From assembly GCA_030762175.1 (NCBI GenBank), contig CM060846.1:306128512-306192511 (forward strand): a stretch of DNA of 64,000 nucleotides. The letters are read 5' to 3'. Below are positions 37,765 through 48,309 of this stretch, one piece after another; position 1 is the stretch's first letter, and the number at the start of each line of letters is the position of its first letter. A program made the position numbers and the translations under genes. A model generated the notes under the pieces. The model was not told the DNA's origin. It saw nothing but the letters and a program-made list of their open reading frames with translations, and made no database searches. The stretch is from Metallyticus violacea (Eukaryota; Arthropoda; Insecta; Mantodea; Metallyticidae).

Positions 37765-38104
37765 TAGGGTATCTTTTTGTAATGATCTCAAATTATCTAA
37801 AAATATGCTCTCTCTCTCTCTCATGCACACACACAAGTGCTACACACTTTTTTATTTAGATGTATAATTATCCCTGCTAATTCAATATGATTTTCAACAC
37901 ACAAATGTTTTGTATCAATTTCACCCATGGTTTACTGATAAAGCAGAATTAGTAAAGATATCTACACCTCCCCATGATTTTGTTTTCCTGCAAAATGTTG
38001 CTTTTAGATGCATCTTGGAAATGAAGTTATAAAAAGTTTCATTATCACTCAATCCATGATTAAAATATCGGGTTGTTGTTGTTACAAATACATTTAATTG
38101 AATA

Positions 38105-38790
38105 TAACAATTAATTTCGTGTCGGAACCAATACAGTGAAGCGACTATTATGTTCTTAATTACCTAGCGAGTCGATATAATAATCTTATGCTCCACTTAC
38201 TGTTGAATTATGCAAAACTAGTTTCGCAGACTTTTGCCTGCATTCTCAGTTGCAAGTCGACTGTCGGCTTCATTGTTGGTTGGCTGGAGGATTTGGTGTA
38301 GCTCTCGTGGACATTTTATGAACTTCTGGATTAATTTATCTTCTGTTGGAATCTCAAAACTCATAACCTTATCCTCATATTTTTTTATATAAATTTTTTC
38401 CCATATTCCCAGCTCAATGGGTCGATTTACGAATTTCAATAATTTCACTCCCATTTCTATATCATGTTTATGTCTCCAAAAATGATGTGCAACTGCTGAT
38501 TTCTCTACCTGATTGTACCTTATGTTTCTCCAGTGTTCCTTCAGCCTGATTTCAATGCTTCTTTTTGTTTTCCCAATATATACTTTGTTACATTCTGAAC
38601 AGTTGATTTTGTATATTCCTGGCTTTTTTCCTCCAGTATTCTATCAATACCACCAGAATTGAGCAGATTTAGGCTAAACTTGTTCACTGGCGACAAAATA
38701 ATCCCAAACTCTCTGAGTATTTTTTGGAATTTTTTGTGGCCAAAGGATGATAAGTGAATTTCATGTGGATGGTGGATTCTGAAATTATTG
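38105..38790 (-). mobile_element. PLE lineage B, endonuclease and 3' end (minus arm of a fold-back)
   Basis: Minus: FGHKKFQKILREFGIILSPV, SQEYTKSTVQNVTKYILGKQ (GIY-YIG region, frameshifted), then KSAVAHHFW-like and KLLKFVNRPIELGIWEK to a stop near 38218. The tail with a hammerhead-like motif follows and reaches about 38105 ('cagtgaagcgac'). Confidence 0.85.
38211..38255 (-). ncRNA. Hammerhead-like motif with the best-paired stem I (PLE lineage B)
   Basis: Minus strand: UUGCAA, CUGAGAA, U, stem II GCAG/CUGC, GAA, palindromic stem III ACUAGU, U, then UUGCA pairing with the 5' UGCAA. Topology is complete, but G8 of the core is A, which should abolish catalysis. Confidence 0.55.
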
Positions 38791-38932
38791 AAATTCTTAA
38801 ATCGACCCATTGAGCTGGGAATATGGGAAAAAATTTATATAAAAAAATGAGTATAAGGTTATGAGCTTTGAGATTCCAACAGAAGATAAATTAATCCAGA
38901 AGTTCATACAATCTGGCCCAGGCCAATTTAGG
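38791..38932 (+). mobile_element. PLE lineage B, inverted partial copy (plus arm of the fold-back)
   Basis: About 130 bases (from 'aaatcgacccattgagctgg' to 'aatccagaagttcat') repeat in inverse the sequence at 38325-38440. The arm stops before the hammerhead region. Confidence 0.85.
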
Positions 38933-40711
38933 TGTGTCCCCTTATATTTGAAAAAGTTTGTGTACAATAATTAATTTCGTATTATCCCATTTATCTAAAT
39001 TCTTAAAAACTAAACCAAAATACAAAATTTCCATGCTGTTTACTTCAGTCCCCGGTTCATCAGCAGCAACCTACTGGAATTCCAGGGGACAGAGTTCTTA
39101 CCGATTCCCACCTCTTACTAATATTAATTTTATTAAAGCACTACAACATATGCTTACTACTAGATTCTAGAACACTCTTTCCTAATCTATTGTTCCTTTC
39201 TTCTCTTCACAGTCCATTTCCATTTATTTCTTACTTTCTCTAAAAATTTCCCTGTATCCTTGCAGTTTTTTTCTATTATTTTGTTAACATTACTTTTCTC
39301 CCTAATGTTTAATCTCTTACTTTCTTTTCTCCAAGTCTTAGTTTCTTTACATTCATAAATTATGTTTTACATCTTCTTTATCCCCACATAATGGGCACAC
39401 GCCATGTGGGTATCCATTTCTTTGACCTTTTAACCTCCATATTCCTGCTCTAAGCCAGGCTATCACCTTTCTTCATTATTAGTATTATCTATATAACTCT
39501 CTCTTCCCCAGCTATTTTTCATTGAGACATAAAAGACTAGTGACCTTTCCTCAGATAATTGACTAAATAATTTTTGGATCTCTATGTCCTTGAATCTTTT
39601 CCTAGATTTCTTCCAAAAACCTTTGTGGTTTATTTCTCTATATATCCCCTAATCCATTACTTTCTAGATTATATCTCAAGTTACTAACCCAACCTGTGTT
39701 TTGTAAACTTGTTTCTTGATATTGTAAGCATTGTTTCAATAAATTATCATCATATAAATTTAAAACCCAATACCAGTATTTTAAAGCTCTCTCCATAACT
39801 ATTCCCTTTCTTGTACTTCTTCCCATTTCAATCTCCGCAACTTCATTTGCTGTTGCTATTGGTAGCCCCAAAACTTCCTTACAAAACATCCTATGAACGT
39901 GATCTACAACCTCCCAACCTTTCTCAAGTCCTCAAATTTCAATACCATACAGCATTCGGGCCTCAACCACCGAATTGTACACCCTTTCCAGCCATTTCAT
40001 CTCCATCTCAGGCATTTTATATAGGCACCCCCTTACAGCCATTATAGCTGATTTTCCTTTTGCTAGTGTTGATTTCATTTGTTTTTGCCATTTCCCCCCT
40101 GCATCTAATCTTATACCCAGGTATATACAATCATTCACAACTTTATATTCTTTATTTTCCTTCTTCCACTTTTCATGTTTACTCAATTTAGTGCCTTTCT
40201 TAAATGCTATAATTTGGGCTTTCTCTCTATTTACCTTTAAACTCCATTCTATGCAGTATTTATCTACCTCTTGTAATGACCGTTTTAACCCATTTACAGT
40301 AATGGAGCCTACTACCAAATCATCTGCAAAGAGAAGTCCAGGGATTTGCAATTTATTTATTATCGGCAAAAAATGATTATTATTGCTTATATTCTTAAAT
40401 ATGTCATCAGTAAACAAATTAAATTACATTGGACTTAGCTTGCAACCTTGCCTTAATCCTTTTTCCTGCTGTACTTCTCTTGTTACTGCCCTTTCGTCAT
40501 ATTGTATGCAAAAGGTATTCCTTTAATCCAATCCTTTTAGATTAGTGACTATTTGTTTACTCACCCCTTTCTCTGATAGCTTATGCCACAATAGTTTCAT
40601 CTCTATTCGGTCAAAAGCTTTTTCTACGTCAATAAAAGCCATATAAATTTTACCTTTTTTACCTTTTAAATATTTGTCTACTATAGTTTTTATAACAAAT
40701 ACGTTATCAAT

Positions 40712-40838
40712 CTAAGTGAATGGAGTTTAGTGTAAAAAATGAATACCTAAGTTTAGGTTATATTGCCACTCCATTGTCAACAGCAATAGTACAATAGTAC
40801 TATTTATGTTATCAATTGTACAATAGTACAATATTTAT
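40712..40838. mobile_element. Short PLE lineage-A terminal insertion in LINE RT, with target duplication
   Basis: Begins 'ctaagtgaatggagtttagtg', the sequence just downstream of the hammerhead motif in lineage-A PLEs (44.22 and 52.51 kb). Flanked by gttatcaat at 40703-40711 and 40839-40847. Removing it restores the LINE frame (RRTIDN-VFVIKTI). The right part contains a 31-base unit repeated about twice. Confidence 0.8.
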
Positions 40839-41116
40839 GTTATCAATCGTCCGCCTTCCTTTCCTAAAGCCCATTTGAAATTCCGAAAGAATGTTATACT
40901 CTTCTGCCCATTCCTGCAGCCTATCAGCCAATATTCCTGTATAGATTTTTCCCACATTGGACAACAGTGTTATATCCCTATAGATACTAGGTTTATCCAA
41001 GTCCCCTTTACCTTTGTATATTGGTTGTATAATTGCTTTTCTCCAACTTTCAGGTGTGTACCCCTTAGCTTTTATTGTATTAAACATCAGTGTTAGTACC
41101 TTGAGTAGATTCTTAT

Positions 41117-41272
41117 CTCTGCTCCATTCTTTAAGGAATTCCCCTGGTATACCATCTAATCCTGGTGCTTTGTTTCTTTTTATTCTTTTAATCTCTCTGC
41201 TCCATTCTTTAAGGAATTCCCCTGGTATACCATCTAATCCTGGTGCTTTGTTTCTTTTTATTCTTTTAATCT
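41117..41272. repeat. In-frame 78-base tandem duplication in the LINE RT domain
   Basis: Copies 41117-41194 and 41195-41272 appear identical. They duplicate 26 residues including NKAPGLDGIP, the first conserved RT block, without shifting the frame. Confidence 0.95.
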
Positions 41273-42640
41273 GTTTCTCTACTTCTCTCCGTGTTATATC
41301 CCTATCTAGCACCTCTAAATAGTAATTTTCTGTCTCTGGAATTATCCTCCCTTTTCTAGAGCTTTGACATGCAAACAGATCTGAAAAATATCTTAACCAT
41401 TCTTCTTTGGTTATATTAGATTTAAGTACAGTACAAGTATTTTTATATAAAGTCTTTATACCCTTCCATATTTTGCTTACATTATTATTCGCAATAACTT
41501 TGGTTAATTTATTGATATTCCTTTCCCTCCATATACGTTTCTTGCTTTCTAATAATTTATTACAGTAATATTTACTTTGTAAATACTCCTCTTTTGATTT
41601 AGGATACTCTAATTCCCTCCATTTTACTAGACTAACTTTTACAATATATTTATTTATTTTACATTCGTCATCAAACCAGATATCACTTTTAATATGGCTC
41701 TTATTTTTTACTTTCATCCCTTTCCCACCCCAGTAAAATTTATATACAAAAATTATTAAACACACTTACAAACCTTTGAAACTAATGATATGGGAAAAAA
41801 TTTACATAATCAAAAATAAAAACTGTATTATGAAATTTGAGACACCATTGTTGGATATATATGATAAATTTCTCCAATAGCCTTCTACCAAATAGTCTTC
41901 TGTTGATGATGGGAAGCATGTTGAATAAAAAAGGTTAAGTGAAGTAATAAGTGTCACCAAACCAACTCTAGATCAATATTACTTTACTACTTCATTGTAA
42001 ATAGCTTCAAGGGTGTAAGTACCGTTTAAGTTCAAGTTCCCTTGGGACATATGTTTATTTACCCATTAATTAAGAAATTAGTAATGTCTCTGAGGGAGTT
42101 TACCACAATAAAACTTTTATCAGAATATTTATTGCAGCTTCAAGATGAGGGACTACATTTTCCAGTACTCCATTGGCAACATCATTGCTACCAGTAATAA
42201 GGACTGCACAATCATCTTTTGTTAATTTTGCACTTATATTTGCATTGATTTTATTAATGCACTGATATTATAGGAGTTATCTTCTACACTATTGTTTTAT
42301 CAAGGGCAGATTAAAACTAAAAATTAAAACTCCAAACTTCATAACAAAGGTGACAGCCTAGAGCAATTTCAGAACATGTTTACCTTGTTGCCAAATAGAT
42401 TCACTCATGTGCTCTTGTGAAAGTGTAAAACAAACAGTCATTATGATTGCAATATAACTGAATTCAAAGAGACAGATAAATTGATGGCATTTTAAAAGAA
42501 AACTGGCCAGTGGGGAAAAAAAAGAAAAAAAAACTTGACTTTATAAAATTTGCAAACTTAACAGACTAAGAAAAACTATAAACAAACAAAGCAGTTTACA
42601 TCATATTGCTCAGATAAATGTCAAAGTAATATCCAAAGAT

Positions 42641-43033
42641 TGCAAATACCAAGATTGTAAATCATGTAGTATCTCAAATTGTTATAAAGCATATATAAAT
42701 GAACCTTATATAGATATTTTATTCACTATTTGTTATGCATAAATTTTGGATTCATCAATAAATATAAGTAAGTCTAAAAAAAAATGAGCTTTAATCACTG
42801 AAACATTATAATTACAGGCATTGTGAAAATAAATATTGCAAATACCAAGATTGTAAATCATGTAGTATCTCAAATTGTTATAAAGCATATATAAATGAAC
42901 CTTATATAGATATTTTATTCACTATTTGATTTATGCATAAATTTTGGATTCATCAATAAATATAAGTAAGTCTAAAAAAAAAATGGGCTTTAATCACTGA
43001 AACATTATAATTACAGGCATTGTGAAAATAAAT
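42641..43033. repeat. Tandem duplication, 196-base unit, two nearly identical copies
   Basis: Copies 42641-42836 and 42837-43033, differing by small indels ('tgttatgcat' against 'tgatttatgcat') and single bases. No coding content. Confidence 0.95.
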
Positions 43034-43599
43034 ATTAATATTTTTACTCCTCAATATTATTCTTGTATGTTATAAAGGTGATAATTATAAAGTATCAATT
43101 TTATTTTCCATCGTATATGCCTTTATTTCCAGGTCTTTTAAGTTCATTTGGCACTTTGTTATACATTTTTATTCCAAAATGCTAAATACTATTTTGACTT
43201 TTGGAAATTCTGTGCCTGTCTAAATATAAATTTTGAATGCTCTTGTGGTATAGTTATATACAGAGAAATTTTTTATGAAAAGATTTTTATTTTTATGTAT
43301 AAAAATTAATGTTTCCAATATGTAGATGCTAGGTAATGGTAACATAAGCAATTGCTTAAAAGTGGTTTGCTTCATGCTCTGATAAGTACATGCATAATTA
43401 AATTTAAAATTCTTTTCTGAATCTTAAATGTTATGGATGTCTTTGGAGCAGATCCCCGGAATAGTGTTCCATATCTAATAATTGAGTAAATGATTCCATA
43501 ATATACTGCCTTTAAAATTTGTATTGCAGAAATTTGATTTAGTGTTCGAACTGCTTAGTAGAGCACATGAACAAATAAATAAAATGTATGTTTATAAGT

Positions 43600-44510
43600 T
43601 CATTTTAATAAATTGTGTACATCAAATACTTTAAGAAAAGTTAGTTTTTTAATACATAGAACCTATTCACATACCACCCAATTTAATAAGTTCAAAAAGA
43701 TATTTAAAGAACAAGGAATCATGTTAGCCCCAAAGAACAATTTTAATATAAAGAACTTATTAGGTTGCAGAGTAAAGGACTACATGCTAACAGAACAAAA
43801 GTCAGGTATTTACGAAATAGAATGTGCAGAGTGCGATAAAAAATACATTGGAAAAACGAAGAGGAATTTGGGAATCCGGAAAAAAGAACACTTCAGAAAT
43901 ATTCGCTTAAAACAAATTGATAAATCAGCAATAGCAGCGTACTTTTGGAATAAAAATCATGAAATTAAACCAGAGATAAAACTACTTAAACAACTTCATA
44001 ACGCAATAGAACTTTTCACTTGGGAAAATTTTTTCATTACAAAAAATAAGGAAAATTTGATGAATTTCGATTTCCCTCCATTGGATGAACTCAGCAAATT
44101 CCTAATAGAACCAACAGATGCCACCACAAGAACATCAAGAGACCCAACCACCACGTTTAACAACAGTTTATCTACAGGCTGAAGATGGGAGGAATCACTC
44201 CCGAAACATATGTCCAAATTTTATGTAAGTGAATGGAGTTAGTGTGAAAAAAACTGTATTACATTGTTTATACATAGAACCGTCATATCTGGTCAGTAAA
44301 AATGATACCCAGCATTTTATAAGTTACAAACAGCTCCCAACAATAGAGTAAAAGTAAATTATAGCCCAAGAACAAATACATAAGCCTATTAAATTGTACT
44401 TATGAAGCTATAGACAATGGAGTGGTAATATATCTTATTAGAATCCTATTAATCTAATGTTGTATAAGAAAATGGAGTTAGTGCGAACATATATAATACA
44501 TTCTAATATG
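43600..44510 (+). mobile_element. PLE lineage A, copy A2: endonuclease and 3' end
   Basis: The open frame 43613-44182 (189 codons) is an almost intact GIY-YIG endonuclease region: KSGIYEIECAECDKKYIGKT (GIY and YIG halves and the C..C pair), RKKEHFRNIRLKQIDKSA, YFWNKNHEIKPEIK. 5'-truncated, so no RT. The stop at 44180-44182 overlaps the hammerhead-like motif. The terminal region runs on to about 44.5 kb. Confidence 0.9.
44174..44222 (+). ncRNA. Hammerhead-like motif, intact core (PLE A2)
   Basis: CUGAAGA (44179-44185), U, stem II GGGAG/CUCCC (44187-44191/44198-44202), GAA, palindromic stem III ACAUAUGU (44206-44213), cleavage-site C (AUGUC). Stem I pairing is poor. Confidence 0.55.
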
Positions 44511-45004
44511 ATACAATAGCTTAGGCATAATTTACCTTTGCTTACCTGCTGTGAAGTAATATCTGTAAATTTAATTTTTTTTTACTAATGAATAGGTTTT
44601 TAATTGTAATCCTACTATTAATTTATTTTACCATCTTCACTAACAAATAGTGATGTTTAGATGTAGGTATAAGAAGATTTGGAAATAATCTCCTTGCTGA
44701 AGTCTTAGTATGCCAGACAACTCTTGTTCTGATTACTAACTAAGAATAATCTCTCTTCTACCCCTCTACCTAACTGATCGAATTAGGCTAAATTTTAATC
44801 TTTACCATTTAACTCTTCCTATATGCAATCATACTGCTTCTTAAATGAAATACGGTTATAAATAAAAAATAGATTTTTCATGCAGAAGTTAAATTTTTGC
44901 TGCAGGAATTTCATAGGGTGAATTTTATAGGATAAAGATCATGCAGCCATAAACTTCCTACAAAGTTACTAAATTTTTCCATTCATTTTAACATACCTTT
45001 GACT

Positions 45005-46304
45005 AAATTCAAAGTAAATTTCTTGTTGGAACTAATACAGTGAAGCAATTAATTTATTCTTAATTAGACAGTGAGTTGATTAAATACTCTTATACTCCAC
45101 TTACCATTGAATTATACAGAATATGTTTCACAGGCCTTCCTCTGCATCATCAGCTGTGTGTCGACCATCGGATTTGTTGTTGGTTGAATGAACTTGGTGT
45201 AGCTTTCGTGGACATTTCATGAACTGTTGGATTAATTTGTCTTCTGTTGGGATCTGAAGTTCATAACCTTACACTTCATATTTTTTCCCCCTTATTCCCA
45301 GTTCTAAGGGTCTATCTATGAATTTCAATAATTTGACTTCCATTTCTATATCATGTTTATCCCTCCAAAAGTGATGTGCAACCACTGCTTTATATATCTG
45401 ATTGTACCTGATGTTTCTCCAGTGTTCCTTTAGCCTAATTCCAATGTTTCTTTTTGTTTTGCCAATATATAGTTTATTGTTCCAAACAGTTGATTTGACA
45501 TATTCCTGGCTTCTTCTCATCATGTATTCTATCATCACCGAGTTGAACAGATTATTTAGGCTGAATTTGTTCACTGGGACAAAGTAATCCCAAACTCTCA
45601 AGAGTATTTTCTGGAATTTTCTGGTGGCCCAAGGATGAACAGTAAATTTCTTGTGAATGTTAGCTTCTTTTTATGCTAACAATGTTGAAACCTGTTTCAA
45701 CCTCTTTTCTTGTTTGAATTTCTTGATTTTCTTGTATTCAATTTCTTGGCCATACCCATTAATTTTTGCAGTTTGTATTATGTGAGAGTACTCTTCACTG
45801 TATTCAAATTCATTCATAGGTATGTTAACGAGTACTATGTGCTAAGCTGTTGAAAAATGAATGTTTGTGTGCTGTGGGATTGAAGTCACAGCTTTTACAT
45901 AATTTTCAGTCTGCATATTCTTTCTGTATATTCCAAATTTCAAATTATTGCCTGTTCATATAACCTTTAAATCAAGGAAAGGAATCATGTCATCTTGTTC
46001 TGTTTCAGAAGTAAATTTAATTTACCTATCTTGTAGGTTTAGCAATTTCAAAGCATCATCTCAAATATAATTCAGTCAGAAAAGGTGATAATGGATTCCC
46101 CATACCTAAACCTGCTTCTTGTTTGTAAAATTCACTATTGAACCTGGAGAAATTGACTGATGCAGACTTCGGTTATTCGGATGTATTCCTCAATCTCCTT
46201 GTTGCTTAGTTTCAGAGACTGCAACCATTTCCGAAGGGATGTTGGTAGTTTGCATTTTGGTATGCTGGGAAAGAGTGAATGTACATCAAAGGCACAAGAA
46301 AATT
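45005..46304 (-). mobile_element. PLE lineage B, RT plus GIY-YIG endonuclease, with RT deletion
   Basis: Minus order: CAFDVHSLFPSIP (RT motif A, Asp kept, about 46285), EAGLGMGNPLSPF (motif B, about 46100), then an abrupt jump past the YIDD motif into the post-RT region, then the endonuclease 45601-45269 with NNKLYIGKTKRNIGIRLKEH and AHHFWRDKHDIEME (GIY half damaged). The tail with a hammerhead-like motif reaches about 45005. Confidence 0.88.
45116..45157 (-). ncRNA. Hammerhead-like motif, intact core (PLE lineage B)
   Basis: Minus: ACAG, CUGAUGA, U, stem II GCAG/CUGU, GAA, ACAUAU (stem III weakened), U, CUGU pairing with the 5' ACAG (stem I, four pairs). Sense to the host gene. Confidence 0.55.
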
Positions 46305-46495
46305 TTATCCGAAAGTTCATAAAACACCAATTCCATTCAACCAACAATGAATCTGGCAGTCGACACACAGCTGATGATGCGGATGAAGGCCTGTGAAACA
46401 TGTTCTATATAATTAAATGATAAGTGGAGCATAAGAGTATTAAATCGACTCACTGTCTAATTAAGAATAACTTTGACTATTATATTATTTGCTAT
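46305..46495 (+). mobile_element. PLE lineage B terminal copy, head-to-head with the 45.0-46.3 kb element
   Basis: Plus strand: the endonuclease C-terminal end ('cgaaagttcataaaacacc'), then a hammerhead-like motif, then 'gataagtggagcataagag' and the lineage-B terminus. It is the inverse of 45.03-45.23 kb, so the element is flanked by inverted terminal sequences. Confidence 0.85.
46366..46407 (+). ncRNA. Hammerhead-like motif, intact core (PLE lineage B)
   Basis: ACAG, CUGAUGA (46370-46376), U, stem II GCGG/CUGU (wobble-rich), GAA (46394-46396), stem III ACAUGU, U. Compared with the 45.1 kb copy, one stem II base changes from A-U to G-U, so pairing is kept. Confidence 0.55.
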
Positions 46496-46589
46496 TAAAA
46501 TTCCTATAATGATGACGTAAGATGTGGTTTCATAATCCTTGTGACTACTAGTCATAAAGAAACATGCTCATATAATTAAATTCATTGTA

Positions 46590-47645
46590 TGATTGAGTCA
46601 AACTACACACTCTTATTCTCTCCACTTGTTTAAATTTAGTACATATTTTGCAGACAATTGTTCACATCATCAGTTAACAGTGGACTGTTGGATAATTCGT
46701 TATGCTTTGGATATGTATATTCTACTCTGGTAGAGGTGTGATGAACTTAAAGTTTATGTTTTCATTCTCAAGAGTATCAAAGTTATTAATCTGTCTCTGT
46801 ATTTATAAATGCAGATTTTATCTCATGTTGCTAATTCTGTAGGTCCTTGTACTGATTTTAATAATTTTGCTTTATTCACATTTTATGTCTGGGTTTTCTG
46901 TACAAAAATGAGATGCTACTGCTGATTTCCCCATTTCTTTGTATTTTATGTTCCTGAAGGGTTCTTTTAACTGTGTGCCTATGTTTACCTTTGTTTTCCA
47001 ATAGATTTTTTTGCATTCTGCCAAATTATGTGGTAAATACCTGCTTTTTCTCCAGTGGAATACTGCCAATTAATATTGTCAATCAGGAGATTTTTAATAT
47101 TAAATCTGTTTATAGATGCCAATCTTTTAGAATATTTAAAATTTTTGCATATTCCATTGATGGATGATATGTGAATTTTTTAAAAATGATCTTAACTTTT
47201 CCTGCTTAAAGTGTTATGGTTTCTTTATTAAGTTCCTGCCCCTTGAATATTTGTACTTATCAGTGAACTAGTTCTTTGTTAAATCCATTTTAATCACTGT
47301 TCTTTCTATTTGCTTGTATTCTTTAGGATATTCTTCCTTGTTAATTTTTAGGTTAACTAGCCTGTGTATTAAGCTGTTGATCACTGCATGTTTGTGTGTT
47401 TTGGGGTTAAATCTGTCAGCTTTGATATGATTGTCTGCATGCATGTTCTGTATATTCCAAATTCCAGGTTTCCTTGATGTTTTATTATTTTAATGTCTAG
47501 GAATGGTAACATGTCATTTTTGTTTTGCATGTAAACAATATGCTTTTTTCTTGTATATTCAGAAGTTTCGTGGAATCCCTCAATGTGTTTTTTGTGAAAT
47601 ATGGAAAATATATCATCAACATATCTAGCAGATTTTAATATGTTA
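46590..47645 (-). mobile_element. PLE lineage C, RT C-terminus to 3' end, decayed
   Basis: Minus: ARYVDDIFSIFHKKHIEGFH (RT motif C with Asp pair, about 47630-47570), LPFLDIKII, GNLEFGIYR, then endonuclease fragments (KAGIYHIIW-like; 47069-46872 with QLKEPFRNIKYKEMGKSAVA) and a tail ending in 'agtgtgtagtttgactcaatc', the sequence of the 6.2 kb palindrome. Confidence 0.8.
46636..46680 (-). ncRNA. Decayed hammerhead-like motif (PLE lineage C)
   Basis: Minus: CUGAUGA, U, GUGAAC...GUCUGC (stem II with one mismatch), AAA in place of GAA, AUAUGU. The core G is lost. Confidence 0.4.
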
Positions 47646-47826
47646 AAAATAGAAAAACATGTTCATGTCTACATGTTTAAACTAACTTGTAAATGAATGT
47701 TTCTCTTATTCTACTAGAGATATATAAGTGCATACTTGTGCCAACATTCTGCAAGCATGAATAATACAGAAGCAGCATACTTTCACTTCATAACATTTTA
47801 ATACCACAAATAACTTCCTTACTTAC

Positions 47827-47998
47827 ATATGCACATCTCTGACTGGACATTTTGGATTATCCATAAAAGCAGCAAACTCCCATGTTGCTCTAGTAACTTC
47901 TGGAGGGACATTATAGTGGAATAATGTGACATCAGCATAACTTTTGTATGGATGTAGAATGCCTTCCTGGCTTGCTTCAGGAAGGATACCATATGCTC
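47827..47998 (-). CDS. TMEM8: TMEM8/PGAP6-like gene, exon 2 (ectodomain)
   Basis: A 172-base exon bounded by a pyrimidine-rich acceptor (tctttttcag) and the strong donor gtaagt. It holds 56 whole codons with two bases at each end. The peptide contains HPYKSYADVTLFHYNVP, a Trp in ATWEF and a Cys in NPKCPVRDVH. This resembles the N-terminal extracellular region of the TMEM8/PGAP6 family, where a Tyr-Ser-Tyr segment precedes a 'LFHF.VP' strand, a Trp and a 'C..R.V.IYLQ' strand. It ends in AT, and the first base of the next exon (C) completes an Ile codon, so the protein reads DVHI-YIQHGSYP across a 21.6 kb intron. In mammals PGAP6 is a GPI-directed phospholipase A2 acting at the cell surface; its catalytic membrane domain is not in this window. 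The reading frame is clean and much more codon-like than the surrounding intron. Confidence 0.88.
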
Positions 47999-48279
47999 CT
48001 GAAAAAGAAATTCTAATATCATTACCGTGAATTCGTCTTTATGTGTGTGTTTTGGAGGAGGATTGATAAATCATTGCGCCTTCCTGTGTGTGTTATTTAT
48101 TTACATGAACATTTAGTTCACAATGTTTATACATATATAAATAGAACACAAGTGATTCAAAATATAGCAATATTTGTGTGTCTATTTAAGTGCTTTCTCT
48201 ATTTCCGCTTCTCTAGTTACTGTTATTTTAGCTATATTGTTCCAAGAGTTACTTTAATTTTAATTTTTATTGCATGGGC

Positions 48280-48309
48280 ACACATGCATGCATGCATGCA
48301 CACACACTC
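48280..48309. repeat. (CATG)n/(CA)n short repeat
   Basis: Short 'catgcatgcatgcatgcaca' tract. Confidence 0.9.

Larger units (their letters stand above)
39040..41740 (-). mobile_element. APE-type LINE, RT to C-terminus, 5'-truncated
   Basis: Minus strand. The frame 41765-40812 contains NKAPGLDGIPGEFLKEW (duplicated, see the repeat entry), ESWRKAIIQPIYKGKGD and FQMGFRKGRRTIDN. After a small insertion (40712-40838) it continues MAFIDVEKAFDRI (motif A, Asp kept), RQGCKLSP, LLFADDLVVG (about 40335-40306, catalytic FADD kept), YLGIRLDAGGKWQ, FCKEVLGLP, EIEMGRSTRKG and a terminal CPLCGDKEDVKH zinc-like motif near 39400. It is relatively young: RT residues are intact, with only a few frameshifts. 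Confidence 0.9.
26227..47826 (-). other. Intron 2 of the TMEM8-like gene (21.6 kb)
   Basis: Donor gtaagt at 47826, acceptor tgtttcag at 26227. Contains PLE copies of lineages A, B and C, three LINE fragments, two SINE copies, fold-backs and simple repeats. Stretches with nothing recognised: 26230-28035, 28250-29115, 29435-30290, 30370-32656, 32972-33175, 37870-38100, 41770-42640, 43035-43600, 44520-45000 and 47650-47826. Confidence 0.85.
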
